A DNA stretch of 64,000 nt from Novosphingobium sp. PhB57 (GTDB lineage: Bacteria > Pseudomonadota > Alphaproteobacteria > Sphingomonadales > Sphingomonadaceae), in NCBI RefSeq assembly GCF_004342985.1, contig NZ_SMBO01000004.1, positions 496,001 through 560,000 on the forward strand, given 5' to 3'. This document shows positions 42,766-52,803 of the stretch, piece by piece; within the stretch, counting starts at the first letter, position 1, and the number at the start of each line of letters is the position of its first letter. Made by a program: the position numbers and the translations under genes. Below the pieces are notes generated by a model. It was not told the DNA's origin. It ran no database searches and saw only the letters and a program-made list of their open reading frames with translations.

Positions 42766-44645
42766 GAGAGCACTGAAGGCGCGCGCTTCCCGACCCCGGC
42801 GTCGGACAAGGCCAGGGACAGTTCTTCCACCGAATATGGTTTGTGAAGCAGCCCGAAACCGTGCTGGTTGTTATTGGCAAGAACGTGGCTGTACCCGCTG
42901 GTGAGCACGACGGTAACGCCGGGCCACCGGTCCCGAACGCGCTGCCCCAACTCCACCCCGTCGATGCCCGGCATCACGACGTCGGAAAACACGGCGTCGA
43001 TTCGCTCGCTCGCCGTCTCCAGGATGGCGATGGCCGAAGCGGCATCGTTGGCGACGAGGGTCTCGTATCCCAGGTCCCGAAGCAGGTCCGACGCGAACTC
43101 GCCCACTTGCTCGTTGTCTTCGACAATGAGAATCCGGCCTTCCGCAAGCCATGATCCCTGCTCGGCGTCGCCCCCCTGCGACGAAGCCGGGGCCTCGACT
43201 TGCGGCAGGTACATGATGAAAGTGGAGCCCTGCCCCAGCATGCTCCGGACCTCGATCTCGCCGCCCGATTGCTTGGTGAACCCATAGACCTGGCTCAGCC
43301 CCAGGCCGGTTCCCTTGCCCACCGCCTTGGTGGTGAAGAACGGCTCGAAGATGCTGTCGATCTGATCGAGGGCAATTCCCGAACCCTCGTCGGTGACCGA
43401 AATGCGCACGAAAGATCCCCGCGGATCCGTCATGCCCTGGATCGGCAGCACGCCGTCGAACGTGTCGATCTCCACGACCAGACGCCCTTCGCCGTTCATC
43501 GCGTCGCGCGCATTGACGGCCATGTTCACGAAGGCCGTCTCGAACTGGCTGGCGTCCACTTCCACGAAACAGGGCGAGCGCAAGGACGTGACGTCCACCG
43601 ACACCCGCGAGCCGACCACCGTGCGCAACATATCCGAAATGGCGCCGATCTTGTCGCCGACCTCGAACACTTCAGGCGTCAGCGCCTGGCGGCGCGCGAA
43701 AGCCAGCAGTTGTCCAGTGAGCTTGGCGGCCCTGTCCGCGGTGTCCGAAATCGCCTTCACGTATTTCTGGCGCTTTTCCGGCGTCAGCTCGCGGCGGCTG
43801 AGCAGATCGGCAGAGGACCGGATGATCGTCAGCAGATTGTTGAAATCGTGCGCCACGCCGCCCGTCAACTGGCCGATCGCGTCCATCTTCTGCATGTGCC
43901 GAAGCTGGCTTTCGGATTCCGCTAGCTCCCGCGTCCGGGCCTCCACCCGCTCTTCCAGAGTCTCGTTGAGCTGGCGCAGGGCGATCTGGACCTGGTCCTG
44001 CTGCTGCTCGGCCGCTCGCAGCGCCGCGCAAGTATCGCGAAGCTCCGCCTCGCGGGCGCGCAGCGCCTCTTCGGCAATCGTGCGTTCCAGCAAGTCGGCC
44101 GCCTGCCGGGCAAGAATGTCCAGGAGCCTGAGGTCGCGCTCGGATGGGCGATGGGGCTTCGTCCAGTGAGTCGAGATCATCCCGAGCAGCGTGCCCGAAC
44201 GCGACAGGAGCGGCGTGGTCTGCGCCGAGCGGATACCGGCACGGCGGAAAGCCATGAGGTCATCTGTGCCGGCGATCTCGTTCCATTCCTCGAAATCGGG
44301 AATGATGGCCCTCTGCCCGAACCGCAGCGCCATCGTGCAACTGCTCAGCGCGCTCGGGCTGACCCATTGCCAGAAGGCGATCGCCTCTTCTGGCAAGCCG
44401 CGGTGGCACAGCAATTGCAGTTTTCCGCCGTTGCCGGAAGGGTCGCCGTAAGGGCACAGCAGCTGCATGGTCCCGAACTGCGAGCCGGTGATGGCCACCG
44501 CCGCATCCACGATCTTGCCGTAGAGTTCCGCCAGGTCATGCTCGGCGATCAGCTCCACGCTGATCCGCTGGAGCAGGTCGATGTCCGACAGATCGGCGTT
44601 TTCCTCGGCCGGCGCCGACAGGGGGGAGCGGAGCAGATCGGTCAT
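42762..44645 (-). CDS. GAF-domain hybrid histidine kinase
   Basis: This protein of about 627 residues has an N-terminal GAF domain (DLAELYGKIVDAAVAITGSQFGTMQL...), a coiled-coil segment (EEALRAREAELRDTCAALRAAEQQQDQ), and a dimerisation domain with phosphoacceptor His in GGVAHDFNNLL. The HATPase domain has NAVNARDAM-like, DEGSGI and GKGTGLGLSQVYG, and a C-terminal receiver with Asp in VFSDVVMPG and Lys in LHKPY. The soluble build suggests a cytosolic signal. I prefer ATG 44645, close to the GAF domain; the frame stays open to 44780 but that part has no domain content. The stop overlaps the convergent response-regulator gene. Confidence 0.9.
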   Translation of the reverse strand: MTDLLRSPLSAPAEENADLSDIDLLQRISVELIAEHDLAELYGKIVDAAVAITGSQFGTMQLLCPYGDPSGNGGKLQLLCHRGLPEEAIAFWQWVSPSALSSCTMALRFGQRAIIPDFEEWNEIAGTDDLMAFRRAGIRSAQTTPLLSRSGTLLGMISTHWTKPHRPSERDLRLLDILARQAADLLERTIAEEALRAREAELRDTCAALRAAEQQQDQVQIALRQLNETLEERVEARTRELAESESQLRHMQKMDAIGQLTGGVAHDFNNLLTIIRSSADLLSRRELTPEKRQKYVKAISDTADRAAKLTGQLLAFARRQALTPEVFEVGDKIGAISDMLRTVVGSRVSVDVTSLRSPCFVEVDASQFETAFVNMAVNARDAMNGEGRLVVEIDTFDGVLPIQGMTDPRGSFVRISVTDEGSGIALDQIDSIFEPFFTTKAVGKGTGLGLSQVYGFTKQSGGEIEVRSMLGQGSTFIMYLPQVEAPASSQGGDAEQGSWLAEGRILIVEDNEQVGEFASDLLRDLGYETLVANDAASAIAILETASERIDAVFSDVVMPGIDGVELGQRVRDRWPGVTVVLTSGYSHVLANNNQHGFGLLHKPYSVEELSLALSDAGVGKRAPSVLS

Positions 44646-45288
44646 TTTCTCGGCACTCAAGAGCGTTCCCGCGCGATGGCGTGGCAGATCGACGTTAGAA
44701 CGATATGCCCCGGGAGTCTGCCCACTTCTGTCCATAAACGACGGGCCACATGGAAGTTTCCTGCTGGCCGGCCACAGCACGGTTTTCGCCCCGGGGGCCG
44801 GGGGCAGACAGCGCGGGGATCGGCCTTCGGAAGGCCGCTCTGCCGGAAAGATCCAACCTCGTCGTAAAAAATGCTACGGGTATCGGCTCCCCGATGGCCT
44901 GCCGGATAATTCGGTGCTATGGGCCGGCGGATCAGGGATTCCGGTCCCAAGAGGTGCTCCGGATATAAAGTGCGCCTTTGATACCATTAATACAATCAAT
45001 GAAGGCGATTTCCGTGTTCATAACGGCAAAACGCTCGATTTGGGGACAGGTTTTTCAGAACGCCCAAAAGCGCAAATTGGCATTTTTGAATTTCAGAGTA
45101 TGGGTTACTAGAATAGTTCGCTTAGATTTTGATTTTCAATGCCCCTTGCATCTTACGATCAGTCCCCGGCCATCGTGTTCCCGACAGGGAAACCGCGTAT
45201 TCAAAGCTGATTGTTCTTCCGTCCGGCGTGCCGCGTTCAAGCGCACGGGCGAATTCTCACCGAACGCAGTGAAGGTACGTATTTAGTC
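44646..45288. other. Long AT-richer intergenic region before the cold-shock gene
   Basis: About 640 bases hold no supported gene. From about 44860 to 45240 the base composition is clearly richer in A and T than the flanks, with runs such as GTAAAAAATG and TTAGATTTTGATTTTC. The region must hold the promoters of the leftward kinase and the rightward cold-shock gene. It may also give the cold-shock mRNA a long 5' leader. I see no riboswitch or small RNA that I can name. Confidence 0.5.
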
Positions 45289-45978
45289 ATGTCGTTTGAC
45301 AGAGGAAATCGCGGTAACGGTCGCGACAGGTTCGGCGGTGGTAACGACCGTTTCGGTGGTGGCAACGACCGTTTCGGCGGAAACGATCGCTTCGGCGGCG
45401 GTAATGATCGCTTCGGCGGTGGAAACGACCGCTTCGGCGGCGGCGGACAGCGCGGCGGCGGCTTCGGCGGCCCGCGCGGCGGCGGCGCACCTGCACAGGT
45501 AATCGGCCAGGGCAGCGGCGTGGTGAAGTTCTTCAACACGGATAAGGGCTTCGGCTTCATCCAGCGCGACGAAGGCGGCGACGACGCTTTCGTGCACATC
45601 AGTGCCGTGCAGGACGCCGGCCTGACGACGCTTGCCGAAGGCCAGACGCTGGAATTCCAGCTGGTGGAGCGCGGCGGCAAGGTCTCCGCAACCAATCTCT
45701 CGATCGTGGGCGAAGTGATCACCGCCTCGCGCCGCGAATCGGCACCGGCCCAGCGCCAGTCGACCGGTGAACGCGCCAGCGGCACGGTCAAATTCTTCAA
45801 TGCTGCCAAGGGCTTCGGCTTCGTCAGCCGCGAAGATGGCCAGCCCGACGCATTCGTGCACATCAGCGCCGTCGAGCGTTCGGGCCTGTCGGGCCTGCAC
45901 GAAGGCGATCAGCTCGAGTTCGAAATCGAGATCGATCGTCGCGGCAAGTCCTCGGCCGTCAATCTGGTCCTTCGCTGA
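45289..45978 (+). CDS. Two-domain cold-shock protein with N-terminal DRFGGGN repeats
   Basis: This 229-residue nucleic-acid-binding protein has a low-complexity N-terminus (residues 1-80: six DRFGG(G)N units and then [16 protein letters not shown]). Two cold-shock domains follow: [16 protein letters not shown]...[10 protein letters not shown] (about 85-150) and [16 protein letters not shown]...DAFVHISAV (about 165-228). Both keep the RNP1 (KGFGF[IV]) and RNP2 (FVHI) motifs. Alphaproteobacterial two-domain Csp proteins are known; the Gly-Arg-Phe tail resembles eukaryotic RNA-binding regions. ATG 45289 lies 13 bases after GAAGG, a poor ribosome-binding site, so translation may depend on leader structure. 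A strong hairpin follows the stop. Confidence 0.92.
   Translation: MSFDRGNRGNGRDRFGGGNDRFGGGNDRFGGNDRFGGGNDRFGGGNDRFGGGGQRGGGFGGPRGGGAPAQVIGQGSGVVKFFNTDKGFGFIQRDEGGDDAFVHISAVQDAGLTTLAEGQTLEFQLVERGGKVSATNLSIVGEVITASRRESAPAQRQSTGERASGTVKFFNAAKGFGFVSREDGQPDAFVHISAVERSGLSGLHEGDQLEFEIEIDRRGKSSAVNLVLR
45325..45447 (+). repeat. In-frame tandem repeats coding for DRFGGGN
   Basis: Six consecutive units of 18 or 21 bases encode DRFGGGN (residues 13-53 of the cold-shock protein); the third unit lacks one Gly codon. Codon use varies between units, so the repeat is partly diverged at DNA level and conserved at protein level. Confidence 0.85.
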
Positions 45979-45983
45979 GTTGC

Positions 45984-46014
45984 AGGCCTTGGCCCGTTTT
46001 ACGGGCCAAGGCCT
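45984..46014 (+). terminator. Hairpin terminator after the cold-shock gene
   Basis: AGGCCTTGGCCCG (45984-45996) and CGGGCCAAGGCCT (46002-46014) form a perfect 13-base stem with a TTTTA loop, starting six bases past the stop codon. There is no T tract after it. Confidence 0.75.
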
Positions 46015-46266
46015 TGACAGCACGTCGAATATTGACTGGACCCGCTTCTGCCTGGTTTGACCGAGGAAACTCGGCAACCAGGCGAACGGTTGTAGGTGCA
46101 TCGCTGCGTTATTATCTGTAGCCTGCCGGCTTCAGGTAATGACCCCTGTAGCGCGACAGCCCCATGGCGTTTTGCAGGCATGTCAGGCAAGGCATTTACA
46201 GACCCCTGTGTCTGTCCTGGCGGAGCAACCGCCACGGATGGGACATATGGGATATAAGGCGAACGA

Positions 46267-48297
<2,031 letters not shown>

Positions 48298-48314
48298 ACA
48301 CCGAATCCGAGCAT

Positions 48315-48360
48315 GGATCGGCGGAGGTGCATTGCCATGGCAATTCACCTCCGCCGATCC
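48315..48360 (+). terminator. Strong hairpin terminator after rpoD
   Basis: GGATCGGCGGAGGTG (48315-48329) pairs perfectly with CACCTCCGCCGATCC (48346-48360). Inside the loop ATTGCC/GGCAAT makes a second stem. The element begins 18 bases after the rpoD stop. No T tract follows. Confidence 0.75.
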
Positions 48361-48687
48361 TGCCCGCGCCGATAGACCGATCCCTACGATCGGCAGCCGC
48401 GCACCTAACCTCCGGCACCATGCCGTCCCCGTGCAGGGGATAGCGGCATTTCGTTGACGACCGAGCTTCTCGATACGCTCCGCGTCGACACCACTTGCCC
48501 CCATCCGCATCTCCCCGTCACCGGAACCCCCAGGCCGTTCGATCGCTCGTCGCTTTCGAGCGCACTTGCTCGTGGGGAACCCAGTTCCGACCGCTCACCT
48601 CCAAACATATGCCAACGGTTGTCTTGCAACTGACTCGCATATTCAATAACGGGGGCCAAAACCAGGGTCGAACAGGGAATCCTTCGA
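48361..48687. other. Intergenic region between the rpoD terminator and the siderophore receptor
   Basis: About 330 bases carry no gene that I can support. The left part contains a segment, CGAGCTTCTCGATACGCTCC (48462-48481), that looks like a dispersed sphingomonad-type intergenic repeat, which is a weak impression. The right part holds the iron-box-like site at 48623-48641 and should contain the receptor's promoter. Confidence 0.4.
48623..48641. promoter_or_regulatory. Candidate Fur-type iron box upstream of the siderophore receptor
   Basis: CTTGCAACTGACTCGCATA matches the palindrome at 16358-16376 at 14 of 19 positions, including the TGCAA and ACTCGCAT parts. It ends 46 bases before the receptor start, an operator position like that of the other site. 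Confidence 0.4.
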
Positions 48688-50838
48688 ATGTCGAATCTCT
48701 TCCGGGGCCGCCGCGCTCCGCTGCTTGCGCTCGTATGGTCTCTCGGGATCGCCGCCGCCTCTCCGCAAATGGCCCAGGCGGAAGAGGCCGAGGCCGCCGC
48801 CGATGCCGGATCCGACCAGATCCGCTCTTCCGAAATCACCGTGCTCGGCCAGCGCAGCGAAGACTACAAGGTCGAACAGCTGACGACGGCCACCCGCACC
48901 GGCACCGACATCATGGATGTGCCGCAGTCGATCCAGTTCGTGCCGCGCGATGTGATCGACGACCAGCAGATCCTCGATCTCACCAGCGCCTTGCGCAACG
49001 TCAGCGGCATCCAGGCCGGGACCAATGCCGGCAACCGCTCTGAAAGCTTCACGATCCGCGGCTTCCGTTCATCGTACTACGCCGTCGATTCGATCATGCT
49101 GAGCCCGGCGATCGAAACCAACGACAGCTACCGCGACATGGCCAATATCGAGCGCATCGAAGTGCTTAAAGGCCCCGCTTCCGTGCTCTACGGTCGCGGC
49201 GATCCGGGCGGCCTCATCAACATCGTCACCAAGCAGCCGCGCTTCGAGCGCGCGATGAACTTCTCGGTCCAGGCCGGCAGCAACGATTTCGCACGCGGCC
49301 AGATCGACGTGACCGGCCCGGTCGATGCCGCCAAGACCCTGGCCGTGCGCTTCATCGGCGCGGCCCAGACCGGAGACACATTCCGCGACATACTGGTGCC
49401 CTACCGCCGCCAGTTCCTCTCGGGATCGGTGCTGTGGGAACCGGACGACCGCACCCGCGTGATCGCCAGCCTCACTTATGCGCATCAGCACAACCAGACG
49501 GACCGCGGCATCATCGCCACGACCGACGCCGATGGCGACCTGGTGGTCGACCTTCCGCGCACCCGTTTCCTTGGCGAGCGCTGGGCAACCACCGAATCCG
49601 AGCGCTACGAATTCAACTACCGCATCGAGCACGAGCTGACCGACTGGCTGACGATCCGCCAGATCGGCCACTACGACGAAGGCAAGCTCGACCTGTTCGG
49701 CATCAACTACGGCAACACCGTGGCCGTCAACGCCGCGACCGGCGCGCGCACCATCACCCGCACCGCCGTCGAGCAGCATGAGAACAACCACAACTACGAC
49801 GCGCAGGCCGACATGGTCGCCCGCTTCAAGACCGGCGGCATCGGCCATACCGTCGTGTTCGGCGGCGAATATGTGAAGTCCTACCGCTTCCGCACGTTCG
49901 CCCGTGCCACGCTGGCCCGGATCGACATCGACAACCCGGTCTACGGCGCCGAGCCCGGTACTTTCGTTCCCGCCGCCGACCGCAAGGTCCAGGCCAAATC
50001 CTGGTCCGGCTACCTGCAGGACCAGATCGACATCGGCGATCAGATCCATCTGCTGGCCGGTGTGCGCTACGACCATGCACGGCAGTCCGACCACGGCACG
50101 ACCCAGTACGAATCCGATGACAAGGCCTGGTCGCCCCGCGTGGGACTGGTCTTCAAGCCGGTGCCCAATATCTCGCTCTTTGCCGACTTCACCCGCTCGT
50201 TCCAGTCGAAGCCCGAACCGACCATCGACGGCAAGCCCATCGATCCCGAAAAGGGCAAGCAGTACGAGGCCGGCGTCAAGGCGGAGCTGTTCGGCGGCCG
50301 ACTGGGCGGCACCCTGGCCGTGTACCAGCTCACCCGTGAAAACGTGACGCAGCAGGACCCCAACAACGTCGGCTACAATATCAACGCCGGCGTGCAGCGG
50401 TCGCGCGGCGTGGAACTCGATCTCTCGGGCTCGATCAGCCCCAGCGTGAAAGTGATCGCCAACGGCGCCTATACCGACGCGACCGTGCGGGAATCGACAG
50501 ACTACGCGCGCGGCAACCAGTTGATCGGCGTGCCCAAATGGAGCGGCAGCTTCTGGCTGACCTGGGAACCGGTCGACGGGGCGCTTCGCAATTTTGGGCT
50601 TGGCGGCGGCGTCTTCGCGGCCAGCAACCGCCAGGGCGACCTGGAGAACAGCTTCAGCATCGGCGGCTATACGCGCCTGGACAGCAGTGTCTGGTACAAG
50701 CTGGCAGACAAGGTCCGCCTTTCGCTCAACGTCAAGAACATCACCAACGACTACTACATGGAATCCTCGGTTTCGCGCTCGCAAGTCGTGCCGGGCGAAG
50801 GTCGCAGCTTCCTTGTCGGCCTGAGCGGGAGCTTCTGA
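48688..50838 (+). CDS. TonB-dependent siderophore receptor
   Basis: This 716-residue outer-membrane receptor of the ferrichrome/FhuA-like siderophore type has a signal peptide (ALVWSLGIAAASPQMAQA), a plug with SSEITVLGQR, DVPQSIQFVPRDVIDDQQ, FTIRGFRSSYYAVDS and IERIEVLKGPASVLYGRGDPGGLINIVTKQP, and a barrel ending in FLVGLSGSF. The sequence IEVLKGPASVLYGxGxPGG is characteristic of siderophore receptors. The substrate (hydroxamate or another chelate) is not readable. The next gene starts two bases after its stop, and an iron-box-like site precedes it. Confidence 0.94.
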   Translation: MSNLFRGRRAPLLALVWSLGIAAASPQMAQAEEAEAAADAGSDQIRSSEITVLGQRSEDYKVEQLTTATRTGTDIMDVPQSIQFVPRDVIDDQQILDLTSALRNVSGIQAGTNAGNRSESFTIRGFRSSYYAVDSIMLSPAIETNDSYRDMANIERIEVLKGPASVLYGRGDPGGLINIVTKQPRFERAMNFSVQAGSNDFARGQIDVTGPVDAAKTLAVRFIGAAQTGDTFRDILVPYRRQFLSGSVLWEPDDRTRVIASLTYAHQHNQTDRGIIATTDADGDLVVDLPRTRFLGERWATTESERYEFNYRIEHELTDWLTIRQIGHYDEGKLDLFGINYGNTVAVNAATGARTITRTAVEQHENNHNYDAQADMVARFKTGGIGHTVVFGGEYVKSYRFRTFARATLARIDIDNPVYGAEPGTFVPAADRKVQAKSWSGYLQDQIDIGDQIHLLAGVRYDHARQSDHGTTQYESDDKAWSPRVGLVFKPVPNISLFADFTRSFQSKPEPTIDGKPIDPEKGKQYEAGVKAELFGGRLGGTLAVYQLTRENVTQQDPNNVGYNINAGVQRSRGVELDLSGSISPSVKVIANGAYTDATVRESTDYARGNQLIGVPKWSGSFWLTWEPVDGALRNFGLGGGVFAASNRQGDLENSFSIGGYTRLDSSVWYKLADKVRLSLNVKNITNDYYMESSVSRSQVVPGEGRSFLVGLSGSF

Positions 50839-50840
50839 GG

Positions 50841-51590
50841 ATGGGCAAGGCGTTCGCGGCCATCGTCGTCCTGCTGCTGGCGAGCGCCGCGGCGCCCCTT
50901 CCCGCGCCCGCGGGGGATGCGGGCCGCATCCTGTTCCTGATGCGCGCCGATCCGCCGGGAGGTTCGGCCGATCCGCAAGTCAAGGCGCGGCTCGAACAGC
51001 TGGGCTACAGCGTGACCGTCAGCGAAGGGCTGGCGGGTCAAGGTGGTGCCGGCATGCCGGATCCTTGCGGGTTCGATCTGGTGGTGATGTCCTCCACGGT
51101 CCGCTCCAACCAGTTCACCGCCGAACGCTCGGTCATCACGCGCCTTCGCGACATGGGCATCCCGCTGGTGACCTGGGAGAATGACCTGCTCGACGACTTG
51201 TGGATGACCGGCCTGCGCCGCGACAGTGACTTCGGCGAGCTGGAAACGGGGCACTATTTCTGGCTGGTCCGCGCGCCTCATCCGCTGGCGGCGGGAATCC
51301 CTGCAGGGCTCGGGACCTGGACCGAAGCCCGAACGCCGGCCGGCTGGGGCAAGCCGGGGCTGGGCGCCGATGTCATCATGACCTGGCCGGGCGAGCCGGA
51401 GAAATCGACCCTTTTCGGCTACGAGGCCGGGGCGACGATGGATCACGACCACCTCGCCCCGGCCCGCCGGGTGTTCATCGGCATGGAAAACAACAGCTTC
51501 ACCCGCATGACCGATACCGGGCGCAAGCTGTTCGACAGCGCCATTGCCTGGGCCAGGGCCGGCCGCAAGTCCTGCGGCGCGAAACGGTGA
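50841..51590 (+). CDS. Secreted protein of unknown function linked to the siderophore receptor
   Basis: This 249-residue protein has a signal peptide (FAAIVVLLLASAAAPLPAPA). The body begins with an alternating strand-helix pattern (GRILFLMRADPP...VKARLEQLGYSVTVSEGLAG, FDLVVMSSTVRSNQF, LRDMGIPLVTWENDLLDDL) that suggests a Rossmann or glutamine-amidotransferase-like (ThuA-like) fold. I do not recognise catalytic residues. It starts two bases after the receptor stop and is therefore likely co-translated. A role in handling the imported chelate in the periplasm is inference. Confidence 0.8.
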   Translation: MGKAFAAIVVLLLASAAAPLPAPAGDAGRILFLMRADPPGGSADPQVKARLEQLGYSVTVSEGLAGQGGAGMPDPCGFDLVVMSSTVRSNQFTAERSVITRLRDMGIPLVTWENDLLDDLWMTGLRRDSDFGELETGHYFWLVRAPHPLAAGIPAGLGTWTEARTPAGWGKPGLGADVIMTWPGEPEKSTLFGYEAGATMDHDHLAPARRVFIGMENNSFTRMTDTGRKLFDSAIAWARAGRKSCGAKR

Positions 51591-51688
51591 CGGCCGCTTG
51601 GAGGTAGACCTTGCCGGGGGCCGGAAGCTGCCGGAAGGCCGCTGATCGGCCTCAACCGGCAACCTGCCGTATCTCACTTTGATGCCGG

Positions 51689-51719
51689 CGAGAGCCCGAC
51701 TTTCGCGGTCGGGCTCTCG
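51689..51719. terminator. Hairpin between convergent genes (bidirectional terminator)
   Basis: CGAGAGCCCGAC (51689-51700) pairs with GTCGGGCTCTCG (51708-51719) around TTTCGCG. It lies between the ends of the secreted-protein gene and the carbonic anhydrase gene, and can serve both strands. Confidence 0.7.
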
Positions 51720-51740
51720 TCTGCCGGGGTGGACGGCGGC

Positions 51741-52367
51741 TTAGAGCCAGCGCACCCGGCCGGTGGCGAGTTCGTACACCGCGCCCACGACCTTGAGTTC
51801 GCCCCGCTCCTGCGGCTCGATCAGCATCGGTTCGGAGAACGTCTGGAGCCGCTCGACCATGCGGCGGACATTTTCCTCGACGGCCACGTCCACCAGCTTT
51901 TCCTCACCGACATTGCGCTGGGCTGCCAGCACCGCCGGAATGATCGGCTCGATCATGCGGCCTATGCTGCCGGGGAAGCGCACGTCCTTGGTCACGACGT
52001 CCGCGGCAGCCGCGACGGCGCCGCATTTCTCGTGGCCGAGCACCACGATGAGCGGCACTTTCAGGACGCTGACCGAATACTCCACGGAACCCATTCCCGC
52101 CGCATCGACGTTGTTTCCGGCCGTTCGCACGATGAACAGCTCGCCAAGACCCGCTCCGAACAGCTGCTCGGGGCCGACGCGCGAATCCGAGCATCCCACC
52201 AGGGTCGCGAAGGGCTGCTGCCCCTCGGCCAGCGCGAGACGGCGCTCGCGCGAGATGTCCGACTGCGACGGCTGGTCGGCAACGAATGCGCGGTTCCCGT
52301 CCACCAGGCGCTGCAGAGCCTCGTCCGGTGTCGGCTGCGCGGTAGCCAGGGTGTTGGATGTCGCCAC
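51741..52367 (-). CDS. Beta-class carbonic anhydrase
   Basis: This 208-residue enzyme interconverts CO2 and bicarbonate, probably in the cytosol. Zinc ligands of the beta class are all present: Cys59 in GCSDSRVGPE, with Asp61 and Arg63 forming the gate pair, and His112 and Cys115 in GHEKCGAV. The start is GTG 52367, eight bases after AGGAG. It is a single gene with a hairpin behind it. It has no signal peptide. Confidence 0.95.
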   Translation of the reverse strand: MATSNTLATAQPTPDEALQRLVDGNRAFVADQPSQSDISRERRLALAEGQQPFATLVGCSDSRVGPEQLFGAGLGELFIVRTAGNNVDAAGMGSVEYSVSVLKVPLIVVLGHEKCGAVAAAADVVTKDVRFPGSIGRMIEPIIPAVLAAQRNVGEEKLVDVAVEENVRRMVERLQTFSEPMLIEPQERGELKVVGAVYELATGRVRWL

Positions 52368-52803
52368 TAATCAATCTCCTTCGAACATGCGGATGAGGCA
52401 GGAAATGGCCTTCGCAAGTCTCAGGCGCTTAGCTCGCCGGTTACGTATCGTTTCCGGGCATGCGGCATGAGGTGCCGCCTGCCCGCGCAGGCATCGGCAG
52501 GGGCTGCGGCGAAATGCGCAGGGGAAGCAGCGCCGCAAGGATCGCGCGCCCGATGGTCCTGACTATTCCGAGAGGCCGAGGAACATCGCGTCCTTACAAA
52601 CGCTTGGCTCTCACTTCGGGCGATTGCGACCCACGCCCTCTGATGAAGGCGCGTCCGGATCGGCCTGGTGGATTGCTATGTGGCCGTCAGTCTGTGTCGG
52701 TCAGACGCACCAGGCTGAAACTGAGGCCCCGTAGCCGAATGCATCTCTACGGGGCCTCTATTCATGGTGTGGCGGGCAGGTCCGTTCACCGCCCGCGCGC
52801 AGG
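52368..52803. other. Intergenic region between carbonic anhydrase and hybrid kinase
   Basis: About 435 bases contain the carbonic anhydrase promoter and ribosome-binding site at the left end and the kinase's terminator at 52723-52758. Short open frames in between lack codon structure, ribosome-binding sites or domain content, so I annotate none. Confidence 0.45.
52723..52758 (-). terminator. Hairpin terminator after the hybrid kinase gene
   Basis: GAGGCCCCGTAG (52723-52734) pairs perfectly with CTACGGGGCCTC (52747-52758) around a 12-base loop. It lies 45 bases past the kinase stop on the minus strand. Confidence 0.7.

Noticed and set aside
45325..45447. Repeated 18-21 base units, at first sight CRISPR-like
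   Set aside because: The units are contiguous without spacers and in frame in the cold-shock protein, so this is a coding repeat.
46015..46040. TTGACA after the cold-shock terminator as an rpoD promoter -35
   Set aside because: No acceptable -10 hexamer lies 16-18 bases downstream, and part of the hexamer overlaps the terminator stem.
48462..48481. CGAGCTTCTCGATACGCTCC segment as a dispersed repeat element
   Set aside because: It looks like a repeat often seen in sphingomonad intergenic DNA, but only one copy is seen in this window, so I cannot support it.
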